Shown: one piece after another, positions 49,140-62,400 of the stretch | Layout: each line of letters starts with the position of its first letter | Numbering within the stretch: position 1 is the first letter of the stretch | Source: Utricularia gibba | Taxonomy: Eukaryota; Streptophyta; Magnoliopsida; Lamiales; Lentibulariaceae | Direction of reading: 5' to 3' | Assembly: GCA_002189035.1 (NCBI GenBank) | Contig: CM007990.1 | Coordinates: forward strand, 3,348,001-3,412,000 | Length of the DNA: 64,000 nt | The notes under the pieces: generated by a model | Databases searched by the model: none | Told to the model about the DNA's origin: nothing | What the model saw: only the letters and a program-made list of their open reading frames with translations | Made by a program: the position numbers and the translations under genes

Positions 49140-51500
49140 TAAAAATAGACTAAATGTTTGATTTAGTCCACTTTTGATTCTTAATGATGATTTTCATAAA
49201 GTCTTACGTCTAAAAATCAATGATATGTAATACAAGATGAGGGTACAATACGAACAATGGATGGACAAATTAAGGGGCAAGTTGTTCTTAGGTAGAAACA
49301 ATAGTAGCCGAAATGAAGATTTTGTATAAAAGGACAAAAATAGCAATAGCTAAAAAGTTGGAAAAAACAAAAAAATAAAAATAAAAATAGTACACAGAAT
49401 TGCTGAGGAGAGAAAGAAAAAGAGGCAAATTGGAGATTTTGCACACTCCAAGGACATCTTTCTGAAGTAATTAAATGTAGATAACCATCATATTCCTTGA
49501 TTTTTAGGTGATTCATTGTTGAATCATCACCTTCTATATATCATAAAGAACGAATTTAGTAATAGAATGAACATGGAATTAACCGTAAATCAACTTTGTT
49601 GGTATTGTCATTGATATTTTCAATGGTTTGAAATGATCTATCTACTCAAGGTGAAAGTTTAGATTATCTCTTTTAGTTATGGTTTATCATTTAAACTTGT
49701 TTCTATAATTTACCTTACAATCTTTTTACTTAAGTTCCATCATGTAAGTTTCTCTTGTTATTTACTTTTGTAATCTCATTTACAAAATTGTGACAATTTA
49801 TATTTAGTTTAAACTTCACATCGGTGCTAGGGAATTAATTATCTTTGTGTTTGGTGTTATGTGTTAGTTTAATTTTTCTTTTTTTTTCTTTCTTCTTTTT
49901 CTCTTTTTTAATATTTCATTTTTTTTTGTTTCTTTTCTGCTCAGTTTTTCTTTTATGCAGCCAATTCATCAAGATTTGGTTCAAGTCTTACATCTTACCG
50001 AGAATTTACATATCTTTTGGATCAAGAGAGATTAAATAGACGTCCTATTCTTGAGAGCATGGTGGGCCTTTAGGGAGTAAATGAGTGAAATACTCTACAT
50101 TTTTAAAAACATTTTCATATTACCCTACTTTTTAAATTTATTATTATTTTACCTGAGTTTTTAAATATAATTAGTAATATAGCTTATCTTTTGTCATTAC
50201 TTTTATATTACCTTAATTAAAAGATTAAATGGGTAAATACCTCAACTTTTTTCATTTACTTTTTTATTTATATTAACTTTATAAAAATTTTGTAATATTA
50301 ACAAAAATAGAGTTATTTTTTCATTTTATCTTATCTTTATGATTTTTTATATTTTTTAGTTTTAATAAATTTATTGGATACATTTTTTTGATATATTAAT
50401 ATTATTAAAAATACACTTTATTTTCATAATTTAAGATTTCAATTGAAGGTTTAAATTCAGTATTTATACTTTAGTAATAGTATAATATTAGTTTTTCGAA
50501 ATTCATGATTATATTTTATAATTTTCATGAAACAAATTTTTGTAGTATATTGGAAAGGAATTGTTTAAACCCACGTCAAAGCCGCCTAGCTTGATGGCGG
50601 TTTCCACCGATTAGACGGTGAATTCATAAATAGCAAAGATAAGAAATCGAATTCCCCCTTAGATGACTTATAGAGCAGTGGATTATGGTTCATATATTAA
50701 TATTATTAAAAATATAGTTTATTTTCAGACTTTATAGTTTCAATTGAAGATTTAAATTAAGTATTTATATTTTAGTTATAATATAATATTAAGGTTTTCG
50801 AAATTTTAGAGATTAAAATAAAGGTAAATAAGTTTTATTATTATGATTTAGTTAGTTTAAGTTTATAATATCAGGTAAAGAACAAATGCATTAAAAAGAG
50901 GTAAAACACAAATAAAAAGAATAACTAAGGTAAAATGACAATAAAAAATGTTAAAAAAGGTAAAAAAACAAATGCATTAAAATGTAAAAGGTAAAAATGA
51001 ACAATAAATATGTTATGACAAGGGTATTTAACAAAATCACCGGGCCTTTAGGTGATAGATTGATTGAAGGGATGTTTAGGGCACTACTCTATTCCCTACC
51101 AAGTGATGGTAGATATAATAGATCATTGTCTGCACTTAACGTGAAGTAACCTCTCCAGGCCTCTCATATTAAGTAGCAACAAGTCTTTCATTCATATGGG
51201 ATAGAGGAATAACTAACTAAGCCCCCATTTAATTCTAAACCATTAGGTGATAACTCTTATGTTATGTGAGTTTCCTATGGTCTCATCAGATGACCACCCA
51301 TTGATTCAATGACATCAGTCTTCTAGTCTTCTACACTAAGCAACAATGAGGCTTAACCTTGTGTTGGGCAAGTCATAGCTTCCTTGGACATTTGACGCTC
51401 AATTTATCTGCTGTATCTTGCCTATTGGGTTTTGAGCACATAAATAATAGGGTGTCATTTCCTTAAGTTTAGAGGGGCATTTTCTCCTCCCAATAGAGGG
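49140..51500 (+). repeat. LTR-like sequence, split by a nonautonomous element
   Basis: The 49640-49830 part parallels 43500-43740. A decayed primer-site-like cggtgctagggaa follows near 49825. Text at 50041-50074 continues at 51053 (gtgatagattgattgaaggg, then tgatggtagatataatagat) after removal of the insertion at 50073-51041. No coding domain was confirmed. Confidence 0.35.
50073..51041. mobile_element. Mutator-type nonautonomous element, about 970 bp
   Basis: GGGCCTTTA (extendable to GGGCCTTTAGG, 50064-50074) is repeated at 51042-51052, fitting the 9-11 bp duplication of Mutator-like elements. The two ends are loosely inverted: GAGTGAAATACTCT near the left, and GTTAAATACCCTTG read from the right on the minus strand. 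The inside is about 80 percent A+T and noncoding. Confidence 0.6.
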
Positions 51501-52168
51501 GACCAATTTTATCAAAATTAAAAACAATTTGAGGCTATTTACACTAAAAAACGAAACATTGGGATCTATAATGCCAATTTCATAAAGAGATAAATTTTGC
51601 TAAAAATTGAAATAATAAAAATTAAATGTGCTAATATTTAAATAGTAGAAATCAAAAATACTTGTGTTTTAGAAAATTTTTGAATGTTATTTTTGCTTTT
51701 AAAAAAGCAAAAATTAGAAGTATAATTTTTTTAAAAAAAGTAGAAATATAGATGCTATATTCTGGAAAATTTTTAAAAGTAGAAGCTCTTGAATGTTATT
51801 TTTGGGAATCTCATGAAAAAAATAAAAATGAAAAATAAAAGTAATTGTTTTATTATTTTTACTTCTGCATCATTTTTAAATATCTAAAAATTATTTAATA
51901 TACCACAATATATTTTCTATTGATGAAAACTTTCAGCAATTATTTTTAAATAGCACCTAAAAAATTTTTAAACACCCAAACTTTCAAGTAAAAGTAAAAA
52001 TTTTCAATAACACTGTAGAGTATAAAATTTTATAAACAAATTATACTCAATATAAAATTTCAAGTGGAGATTACACATACAACCAAATAGTCGAAATTAA
52101 TTAATTTTGATGCTAAGTTGCACAATGGGGATTTTCGATGCAATTATTCCAAAATCAAGTGCCCCTAA
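51501..52168. other. AT-rich spacer and hydrolase 3' region
   Basis: No coding signal. The right end should contain the 3' UTR of the minus-strand hydrolase. Confidence 0.4.
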
Positions 52169-54329
52169 TTAAGTTGTGGAGGAGGATCCTGAAAGGAAGT
52201 TGCTGATGATACGAGACACACGCCTGGCAATAGCCAGGGATCCACCCTCCGTGCAGGAGAATGCGTGAGGATTCCCGTCTTCATCGATCTCCAAGGCTAC
52301 ACCAGCCACTGCGTTTGCAATCTGAAATCCGCGAGCCCAGTGATGGATTCAAGTTCAAATTTGTCTGAAAACCGAAGGAAGACAAATATACCTCGTCATG
52401 TAAATGTATGGGACCCCAGTGATCGTCTAGGCCAAAAAGGAAGACTACTTGGCTTTTCTTTTCCCTGATGAAATCCAACTCTGGTTTCTTCGGCAGCTAG
52501 TCGGAGGACAAATTTGGTTGTTGGAATCAAATCACAACTCTTTGAAACCTATGCTCGGATTAATGGAAATCTTGACTTACATGCTCATACTCTGTCTTCG
52601 CCATAAACAGTACATTCCGAATGGCATGATACTAAGGACAAAAACAGGAAAAACTGCAACACTGAGCATCTTGTTATCAAAAACAGTCTTTTTCCTCTTC
52701 AATTTCTTTCAAGATAACCGATTATGAAAGTAAAGAAAACATGCAGCAATTATGAAAACAGAAATTGGATGAAACCTATCACACGTTAATGAACTCATGC
52801 ATACCTTCAGAACGTGAGTACATAGAGTTTTCACAGCTGAAGGCGACCATAGTTTTGCAACTGAGTTCTTCATGAGAAAACTTGGAATGGGAGAAGGGAG
52901 CGTTCCTATCATGGCTCCTATGCAGCTCAATCCCACGCTGAGAGCTGGTGAACTTGCACAAAGATTTGATATTTTTTTCAAGTTGAAGTTGTAAGCAAAA
53001 GCGAATCCTAAACTTGAATAGGCTCTAAAGAGAATATAATACAAGATCTCGACTTACCTCACAAGTCTGCCAATGGAAGCCTGAGTTGATGAAGCTGCAT
53101 TTAGTGCCAAAAAAGGATGAATACAGATGCAGTAACTGACCTGTATTACGGGAAAACCAGGTCACAGCGCTGAAAGTTTACACAACTCCTTCATGATCAA
53201 ACTGTAGTGTACCTTGTCTGGATACCGCTTAAACACCTCTAAACACATGAATGCACCAATAGAGTGACCCACCTTCGTAGTAAAGTCAAGAAATCAGTCG
53301 GATGAGGTGGATTTTTTGATAAAACTGGAAAACCGCAAAAAATCCAGTTCCAATTTCACTATACAAGAGAGAATGAATACATTATATACCAGTAATAAAG
53401 GTATTCGTATGTCTTTAAATTCCTGCTCTATAAAGCTGGCCTATAAAAACAAGGAATACAAATAAAAATGGGGAATGAAATTTCTATCCCTATATCTTTT
53501 GAATGAAAAAGATAAAAATGTATAATAATACTTTGTGATCGATTTGTTCTTGTAATGAGAAGAGCTTCCCATTCTCCCAATCCTAGCAACAAAAACAGCA
53601 GGCTGCATTTGTGCTTGAGAAGCAAAAGTACAAATGACTAGAATAAGAGCAAAGAGAAGACCATATCTTTTGACGACTTGTACCTTTTCAGAGTGGGATA
53701 TGTGGCCAATGGCTTCAAAATATGATTAAAGGAATCCATCACTCACTAGGTTGATAAATTTAAAAATACTCATTAACCAGAACTAGCCTGTGATTGATGC
53801 AGTTCCTCCAAGTAAGTCATGCAAGAACTCCAAAAAATCAGTGTAGAAATTGATGACACCTGCGAATCCAATGGCATATGTATTATTATTTTGACACCTT
53901 TAAGAAGATTTCATGTTGACAGAAACCCCATAAAATCAAGCATATCATTTACCCGGATTGCCAGGCGTGAACAAGATATGTAACAATGCAGAATCCCGAG
54001 CACGAATCTCCAATAAGTCTACCTTATATCTGATTCAAACAAACACATAATGAACACAAAAAAAGACACCACCTGTAAGTTCGCGGGAAAAAAGGACGTG
54101 ACTCTAGTAGCTACCCAGAAATGTTTGCAACACGATGATTCGCCTTCTGCTTTACTCCAGTCAAGCTTAAGCTCGCTCCACCCATCTTATACCTTGAATT
54201 ATCACTAGCACGGCACTCAAAATGAAGGTAGAAAAATCGTACGAATCTCCTACTAGGCCTCGGACTCCACCAAGTGTGAAGGCGAAGAGTACCTGGAACA
54301 ATGACTGAACGAAAACCAGCAACCAGCAT
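52169..54329 (-). CDS. LDAH: Lipid-droplet-associated hydrolase-like alpha/beta hydrolase
   Basis: Member of the LDAH family (alpha/beta hydrolases on lipid droplets; substrate debated, esters of lipids or sterols). Twelve exons join in frame on the minus strand: 54329-54115, 54029-53953, 53859-53788, 53712-53684, 53582-53532, 53440-53390, 53272-53213, 53140-53058, 52952-52805, 52631-52581, 52496-52392, 52321-52169. They give 364 residues from ATG 54329, or 316 from ATG 54185, which is nearer the family size. The blocks are HILFTPGNPGVINFY (oxyanion loop), GHISHSEKDW, FSLQEQIDHK, the nucleophile elbow VGHSIGAF (catalytic Ser), LFGLDDHWGP (catalytic Asp) and NPHAFSCTEGGS (catalytic His). The triad is complete. 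The intron after 53788 has a GC donor (CAG|GCTAGT); every other intron is GT-AG. Confidence 0.93.
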
Positions 54330-55859
54330 CGGGATTGTGCTTTTTTAATCGGAATTGGAAAAAGGCTAGTAATCGAATACCAAAATTGATTCGTAGAAGG
54401 TGACTCTTGCATAAACCTGGTGGTTCTTTTCTGTAAAAATGCGGCAGGCCAAACCAATCTTGGAAGGTGGCTCGTTGGGTTCACGAACACGAAGAGTACC
54501 ACCACGTCTAACAACAATCCTTATTACAAATCAATTCCCAATTTATTGGATGGGTATGTAGGTTTAGATATTTTGTTTAATATAATTGGGTTTAGGACTT
54601 TTAGGTGTGAAATAATGACGTCAACCATGTATTCTCAATTCCTTGTTGTATTTATGTAAGTATGAAACCATTTTATAGTTATGGATGTTGCCTTTGATTT
54701 TTCACTCTCAATAGCATTACTTATGAATATACAATTTTTGCATATATGTTATAGCTCAATAGTCAAATATAATAATACAAAATAGCATAAGAATGTAAAT
54801 GAGAAAGATGATTTTAAAACAATAAAACCCTATTCAAATTTTGAAATAAATAGTGTAACATAATTGGAAGATGAAAAATATATTTAAAGGAGATTAATGA
54901 GCAAACTTTTCTAAAACTAAAATGAAGATCAGATATATGAATACACTTGCAAAATACTTTGAATTTCCACCATTGAAAAAAAAAATAAGATTATTCTAGG
55001 ATGGTTTTAATGATGCCATTGACATGGTAGATGTCTACATCAAGTATTCAATGAATTTGAACAGATATTGTTCCTAGAGGCTCTTTTACAAAACTAGCCA
55101 GTGTCTACGTTGCTCATTAGAAAAGTGGCCATCCTGTAGTTTTTGTTTAAAATATGGCCATCATGCTTTGATTTAAAGTAATCAAAATAATAATAAAAAT
55201 ATATAATCATAAATTGTATTTTATGAAATAAATAAACGGTTTTAATTTTTAAAAATAGTAAATAATTTAAATTCAAAACATAATTCAAATAATTTCATAT
55301 TAATCATTATCTTTCAAAAAGTTTTTCAAATGGAATGTGTGAGTATAAAAATTGAAAAATCATTACCCTTCATATTTTAATGCATTTTTAAAAGTTGATT
55401 TTTTTTTTGAAAAGTTTATATTACTTTGTGTAAATTTATAATAAGAAATTTAAAAAATAAAAATTTATTTAAAAAATATGATTTATTTTAGTTTAAATTT
55501 AGTAATATATTAAACAAATTTAAAATATTAGAAAATTTAAAATATGATTTTCTAATTTTTACAAATATAATATAAAGAATTTTAGATATTAAAATATTTT
55601 TATTAATGATTAAAAAATAAAAAATATATACATGTATTGATATATATTATAATATTTTTTAAATGAGGATGACTAATATCATTAAAAAAAAACGCATACA
55701 ATAGTCATTTTTCTATCATAAATGTGAGAAGATGTCTAATCTAATTATTTATGTTATTGAAAAGGAAGATGTATTTCCACACCTTGAAGAGATTAAAATC
55801 ATTACATCTGATTATCCATAATCTTCCCTCATTATTTCGGTATGAGAGCATAATTAGGT
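54330..55859. other. Hydrolase upstream region and AT-rich spacer
   Basis: The promoter of the hydrolase should lie just above 54330. No clear TATA box was identified. Beyond 54700 the sequence is AT-rich with no recognised gene. Confidence 0.4.
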
Positions 55860-57070
55860 TGATGAAGTGAAAGTAAGGAGATGCTTGCTAGAGGAAGTTA
55901 CAACCTCTCCAACAAACCCATGACTTGTAGACTATTAGTCTGATAAGGTGTTCATCTTTGTATTCACACCTCATCTAGTCAAAGAGTCACATTGAGTTGC
56001 CTCTCCAACTACTATCATTTTTACCTTCAACTATTACCCAAGCAATAGGATAAATGTTGTTAACAACATCTAAATTGACTACTGCAAGCACTTGCCCTCT
56101 AAATGGGCCCTTCAAAAATCACCCATCAACTCCCATAAGTGGTCTATAACCTCGTAAGAATCCATCCCCACAAAGCTTCAAATGAAAAATAGACCATTTG
56201 AAATGTCCTCTCCCCATTAGACCTTGATTCACACTTAAGCGCAACTCTATTATATGTGTTACACCTTTTAATTTCATTAATTTAATTCTCAATCATCCTA
56301 AATTGTTCAACATTGTGACCATGAATTATCTCAAATGCTAACTTCTTGGCCCTCCATGCTTGATAATCTAAAATTTGTATATTCATGCTACTAGCAATTT
56401 TATCTCGCCAACTTTTGCTATTTAACTTGGGATTATTATGCAATTCTTTCACAAAATGTCTTGCAAGCCAAGTTGATTTCGAAGCCACATTCACAGTTAC
56501 CCATCCACAATTATCAGCATGATTCGGTCCTATAGTTTTCAATTTCCATATACCAGGTGCATCTTTTGGCTTGCTAACTCGAGTTCTCCAAGGACAACTT
56601 AGATTGTTGCACATAAACAGTAATCTCCAAGTGTCTTACTTTGTAAAAACAATATCCTTACCAATATTAAAACAATGATTCTTTATGACCTCCCTAGCAT
56701 GACTCTTGCTCCTAAACTCCATCCCAACAAACAAGTCAGACTGACTTCTGCTGCATTTTCTCCCAAAGTCATCAATAACTTTTGATTTGCTTCCTCTAAC
56801 ATTGTTATTATTCTTTGAACTAGTTATCTGTGTAATGTGTTTTTCTGTGAAACACTCATTATTGATGTCCTTTTGTAAGTCAACATGTTTATTTGTAGTA
56901 TTCTCATTTGGTACGCCATACTTTGGTTCTCCAACATGAACAAATGCACCTGAAATAAGCAGAGTAGTAGATGTGGGGCAACATATGTATCTGTGATTTA
57001 TTTTTTTTGCTCCACCACAGTATCATAATCATAATCAAATAAACTCCTCTCTTGGGAGTCATCACTGCTA
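55860..57070 (-). pseudogene. MULE (MuDR-type) transposase remnant
   Basis: Minus-strand blocks in order are DLFVGMEFRSKSHAREVIK (MuDR N-terminal region), NNLSCPWRTRVSK, then WKLKTIGPNHADNC and STWLARHFVKEL (zinc-binding DNA-binding region), and YQAWRAKKLAFEIIHG. The catalytic start GVDG is followed by a stop where Cys is expected, then FLKGPFRGQVLAVVNLDVVN and IYPIAWVIVEGKN. Frames shift between blocks and the C-terminal part, including the SWIM finger, is lost. Confidence 0.8.
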
Positions 57071-58789
57071 GAAGAAGAAGTCTTAGGATTGCTCATTGTT
57101 ACTAAATTGCATTCATCCAACAATACACTAGTAGTTTGCAATGCAATGCGTGCAACATGAACATAAAAGCCTTAATCAATGGTTTTCAAAAAGTTTCTGA
57201 AAAAATGTGTAGACTTCTCCGAAAATGACAGCATTGTCATCAAAACCCACAAAATTTCTTGTTTTTCAGTTCTATCTTATTGGAAGAAAATGGAACCCAT
57301 AAATGAATTCATATGAGAAGAAATGGAACCCAAAAAAATGTCAAAAATGGAAGCTCTAGACCTAAAGAATCTAAAGTGAAGAACGGAAAAAAAACTTAGA
57401 AATTGCAAGGAATCAGAATGATTGATCGTTTAAGAATGAGAGAGGAACCTTGATTGGAAGGAGGAGGAACTTCAATTGAAAACAAAATGAGACAGAGAAA
57501 TGAAAATGTTAACGAACTAGGGATTTTAGTATAGGGAAACATTTGTTGCCAGCATTTGCAACGAAACAATGACTTTAGTGACAAGTTCACTAATTTCAAT
57601 AGTATAGGGAAACATTGATTAATATTATTTATTGGGTGACACATTTTCAAATTTTCCCTATGTTTTATTCAAACACACTAGATAAGTCCTAAGTTTATTC
57701 CAAAGGTTTAGTCCTCTAGTTTGAGACTTTCAACAACTTCAAGAAAAAACTAATTCCTCTTAAGAGGTTAGTTTATAATCACGTTGAGGCTACTTCCAGA
57801 GTTGAATTGTCCTTCCATCATCTACTAGAGTTCTATCTCTAGCAATTGCCAAGATGTAGTTCAAGGATGTACTAACACAGTTGGAGTGGGGTTAAAGTAC
57901 CCCTCCTTAAGTAATGCAATTGCACATTTGATTAGGACTTCTCATGTTGGTGTGATGGATAATTTCTAATCTGAGGATAGTCAAGACTTTGGATGCATAA
58001 GTGTCATTATCCTTTCATTTTCGATCATATCAATAGCATAATCCTATAACATGTGTTTGACTAGAACCTAATCTTAGAAACATATATATATATCTTTAAT
58101 GTGGTACTTCCAAGACTTGATAGAAATGAAGCCAATACATGAGCAATCAAGTAAAAAGCCTTTTCAAATGCTATTGTTGAAGATGGAAGAGTGAATATAC
58201 TTTTTGGGACATGAGCCAAAGTACAATAAATGGAAATCTAATTATTCTATCAATCTAGTATATTAAAGTTATCACCCTTATGTTAAACTTGATGCATTGC
58301 TTGTACAATGCAATATCATTTTTTCTTGTAACTATAATTAGTGTAGCTGAAACCATCCAGTAAAAGTCATCCATACTAGTTGAATTACTAGGTCTATCCA
58401 CATAAGTATCTTTTGTATATTGAATTTCATATCACATTTTCATAGGATTTGTACAAGAAATTCAAACAATTTGTACCAAAATCAAACATTGAGTAATGAT
58501 TAAGTAATTCATAATAAAATGTGAAATAGAACTTGGATAATCATAATATAATTTTAAATCAATTTGCAAACTCAAAGACTTCTTTGGATCCAAGACTGAG
58601 GCAACAAAGTATAAGTTTGGAATATTTTGATAATATTTGATAAACTTATCAACTATTACATCAATACTTTGAGAAAGAAATCCATTATCAATTAAATTTT
58701 AAAAGTAGTAGATAATTGAACCAATGCAAATAAAACAAAATGAGTAGTTGGAGAACATAAGTACTAAATAACAGATGTATTGATAAACG
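57071..58789. other. Unassigned spacer left of R4
   Basis: Contains tagggaaaatttg on the minus strand near 57656, possibly the MULE terminus, but no partner end was found. No coding feature. Confidence 0.3.
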
Positions 58790-60150
58790 AAAATTTTAGC
58801 AATGTCGTTGCAATAAATAAATTTTCCTATCAAATAAATTTGTAAGTCCTAATCCTCAAAAATAAAATATAACATAAAATTTATAGTGGAATTCGGGGTC
58901 GATCACAAGGAGCTGGTGCTTGTAATGTATTCTAAACAGATACAGAATTCGAAATAACAGTAGTTCTTAGTCTAAACTCAAACTAACAATAGTAAACAAG
59001 ATCAGGTTTCAACACTAAAGTTAATAAGTACTAGTTCTAACTCAGAGTAATACTAAGATGCCTTAAGGGTCTGCAGGTTGTGTGGCGCTAAAATGCCTAA
59101 TTTAATTTATCATGTTCCTATACTCACAACTTCTAATAATCTAAGTCTACCCAGGTCATTCATCATATTTTCGGCTAAACTAGTCCCCAATATCATCATC
59201 AACATTGCAATTAGGTCTACCTGCATGCAAAGTGTTTAGAACTAGGTTCACTTGGTTTTATTGGTTCTACCTCGAACTAATATCTACTGCTCCCGTCTTG
59301 ATTTGTTGGTCTACCTCTAATTTAAGTATCTTAGTTGTGGAGTTACTTGTTCTCCTCTTTAGGTCTACCTATGAAATGATAAAAACAAGAATTAAGAAAC
59401 AAACATAAATTTCATTATTAACCCTAAATCCACACCACCATGATTTACCTTAAGGTATCCCTAAAGTTTTAGTTACTCATATATAAAAGATAAAGCATGA
59501 TATCATTAAAATAAACTGAAGAGAATAGCAAAGACATTGCAAAACAACAATCAAAGTAACGAAATATCCAACAAACTAAAGATAAAGTTGAGTGTCTTGT
59601 TCGCGATTTACTACTATTCACTGCCTAGAATAGTAGCACTGAATTGAATCTTTGATACTATTCTTCAAGTCTTTGGTGTTCCTTCTAGAGAAATTGACTT
59701 CATCTTCCTTCTTTCGTGTTCTCCCTCCTCCCTCCTAGGGTCTGGTGGTGTTCTCTTCCTTCTCCCCTTCCCAAAAATATCTTCACATCTTTTTTTCTAT
59801 TCTCCAAAGTCAATCCATTGTTACTGACATCTGTACTGTTCCTGGCCTGAACCTGCAGACTGTAGGTGGCTGAATATTAATCATGTCTTCTTCTTGTGTC
59901 TTGTGTCCCTTCGAATTGTGCTCATAAACTAGTTAAATGTGATCCACAATGGTGTTGTTAACACTTGAAAGAATATTAGAAATCATAATACAAACTAAAT
60001 CAATCATTTTGTCTATATTATGCAAAAAAATACAAATAACACTATAATTAATAAAATATTAAAAATCATAATTAAAAATCTAATTTTATCATTAAATATA
60101 TCAATTTTATAACTTAAAAACATTGATGAAATGTGTATTATCATGTATTT
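58790..60150 (+). repeat. Dispersed repeat R, copy R4
   Basis: Opens TGATAAACGAAAATTTTAGC, then gtcgttgcaataaa, and keeps the gtcgatcacaaggagct segment, the GTCTACC motifs and the end segment cctgaacctgcagactgtag. Its tail (aatattaatcatgtcttc, later ataacttaaaaacattg) matches R2, so R2 and R4 are the fullest copies. Confidence 0.6.
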
Positions 60151-60384
60151 TCAGACATATCTAATAAATAACAAAGTGTCTCAATTTTTTTTAAAAATAG
60201 CATAATCCATTTCAATAGATAAATCCACATGCATATTTAATAAATGTTTTATATGATAACACAAATCAAAGCATCTTCAAGTAGAATTCCATCTTTCGAA
60301 ACAATCAAAGTAGAATTCCATATTACGAAAAAATCAAGCTTGAAAACTTTATTTTTAATATTTCAAGGGGCTGTTTGGTAGGGG

Positions 60385-61330
60385 TGTTTAGCCTGATTTT
60401 ACCGGATTTGGTTTAATATTGTTCTTGTTTAATAGAGGGAGTGAATTTAAATCCCGGTTTAGGTTACACACTACTTTTCTACACGCTTTGGGTTTATAAT
60501 ATTGTTCTTGTTTGGTAGGGGTGTTGAACCTATCTCCCCCCCTGTGTGTTTATAATAAACTAAGTGTTTTCTATTTTTTAGTGATTTTTTTACTTTTTGA
60601 TTTCTTGTAATTTTTCTAATTTAATCCTTCCACATCCTTTTTTTCCAATTCAGTCATATCTTCTCTGCACATCCTTTCTTTTGGCTCATTCTTGCATCTC
60701 CCTTGATTGGATTTTTTAGAATCCTTTTCCAATCAGTATCGAAAATTCAATACTACAAGATTTGAGTATTTCCTTTATGTAAATTTCATAGTGTTTCATT
60801 TGAAGTTTTCCTCAATTCCTTGATTTTCTTTCCTTGGGTCTCCTTCAAAGGTTCATTGGAATATTTCTGAATCACATGTGTTATCTCCTAGAGTGTCACT
60901 ACAAAATTCAAATAAGATTATTTTGTTAAATTTGTTTTTGGTACTTTTTTATTTTTTTTGTTTGATATAAATGGGTTTCTTCACATTTAGTCCATTTTGC
61001 TCCTTGTATGGTTATATAATTTTACAATTTTTCTTCCATGATTTTTTCATCATGAATTTCTTTTAGGATCTCTGGGCTCTTAGTTGGTAACTGATTTTAA
61101 TGATACTTCAGTAATTTTTTTCTGTAAATACTGCAAATGGATGATGATTTTGTGAATAAAATTTTTGCATTGATTGGGGGTTAAAATGGTGGTGTAATCT
61201 CTTGTTCATGCGATATACGACTCTAAGATATCTTAACAATGTAGAGAACAATAGTGGAACAATGCTAATTCGAACAAAATATGATTACTTTGAAAATACA
61301 CCTAGACAGATAGATAGACTAAATAAGTTT
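60385..61330. other. Subterminal, noncoding part of element D
   Basis: The gtttggtaggggtgtt phrase recurs near 60510, suggesting a subterminal repeat. No protein is recognised. Confidence 0.35.
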
Positions 61331-61349
61331 GTACCGCTTTCGAGAGTTT

Positions 61350-62400
61350 GAGAATGAACCAAGACACATTCAAGGGGTTATGTTTTCTGCTTGAGTAACA
61401 TAAATTACAGAACTCAAGATATGTACAAGTAAAAAAAGATTGCAATATTTTGGAAATTTCGGCTCATCATAAAAAAATGTGTTTTCAAAAGAGGATTACG
61501 AAAGGTTGACGTACACTATTTCAAAGTGCTTCAATGAGGCTCTATTGATTGTAATTAGGATTCAAGATACGTTTCTCATTAAACCAATGTTGATATATGA
61601 GGGAAATGCTACAGCAAAATTCAAATACTTTGAGGTATTTTGTTTAGGTGCATTGGATGGCATTTATATCGATGTATGTGGGAAAGAATCTCTAAAAGCA
61701 TGGGGTCTTGTAAGGGAAAAATTTCTACAAATGTTTTGGATGTTTGTGACCAAAACATGAACTTTATTTACATGCTTGCTGGCTAGAGGGTTTGGCCACT
61801 AATGGCCATGTATAACAAAATGCATTATCAAGACCAATGGTCTCTGTGTTCGCATTGGTTAGTAACTCCCAGTTTGGATATTCTTTTGTATTTAGATATG
61901 CCATTCTTTTTTTGTAATAATTGGTGTTTTATTATATTAGGTATGTGTGTTAACAATTTTTTTTTATGTAACATTAGGTGAATACTATTTGTATGACAAT
62001 GGTTATACACATTATGCTAGATTTTTATCCGACATAGAGGAGTTTAATACCACTTGAAGAAATGAGGTCTCGGTACACAAACTCTGCAAAATCCTAGAGA
62101 ATTATATAATATGCGATATTCATATGAAAGAAATATTATTAGAAGGACATTGGACAATCTTACAAAGTCCTTCCTTCTATTGCTTAAAGACTTAAGCATT
62201 AATTATCATTTTTTGTGCATTACTCCAAAATTTTATTCGGTTACATATATGTGTTGATCCTTTAGAGGAAGAGATAGGATTGGATCATGAAGATAGTGAT
62301 GACAATAATGCTTTGGATGATGAATTTATAGATGGTGTAAAGACAAGCCAAGAAGTGACAAATTGGTGAGATAATCTTACTTAAGAAATGTGGGTAAAGG
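61350..62400 (+). pseudogene. PIF/Harbinger transposase remnant of element D
   Basis: In changing frames it reads MNQDTFKGLCFLLE, KLQNSRYVQVKK and ILEISAHHKK, then a 93-codon frame (YTISKCFNEALLIVIRIQDT and CLGALDGIYIDVCGKES with the first catalytic Asp). LATNGHV, GEYYLYDNGYTHYARFL, and the C-terminal DPLEEEIGLDHEDSDDNNAL with QEVTNW follow. Many frameshifts. It belongs to the GALDGTYIDV lineage, unlike the DAIDGTHI copy at 31 kb. Confidence 0.8.

Noticed and set aside
54167-54517. 116-codon minus-strand frame overlapping LDAH exon 1
   Set aside because: It is in another frame and does not continue into the hydrolase exons.
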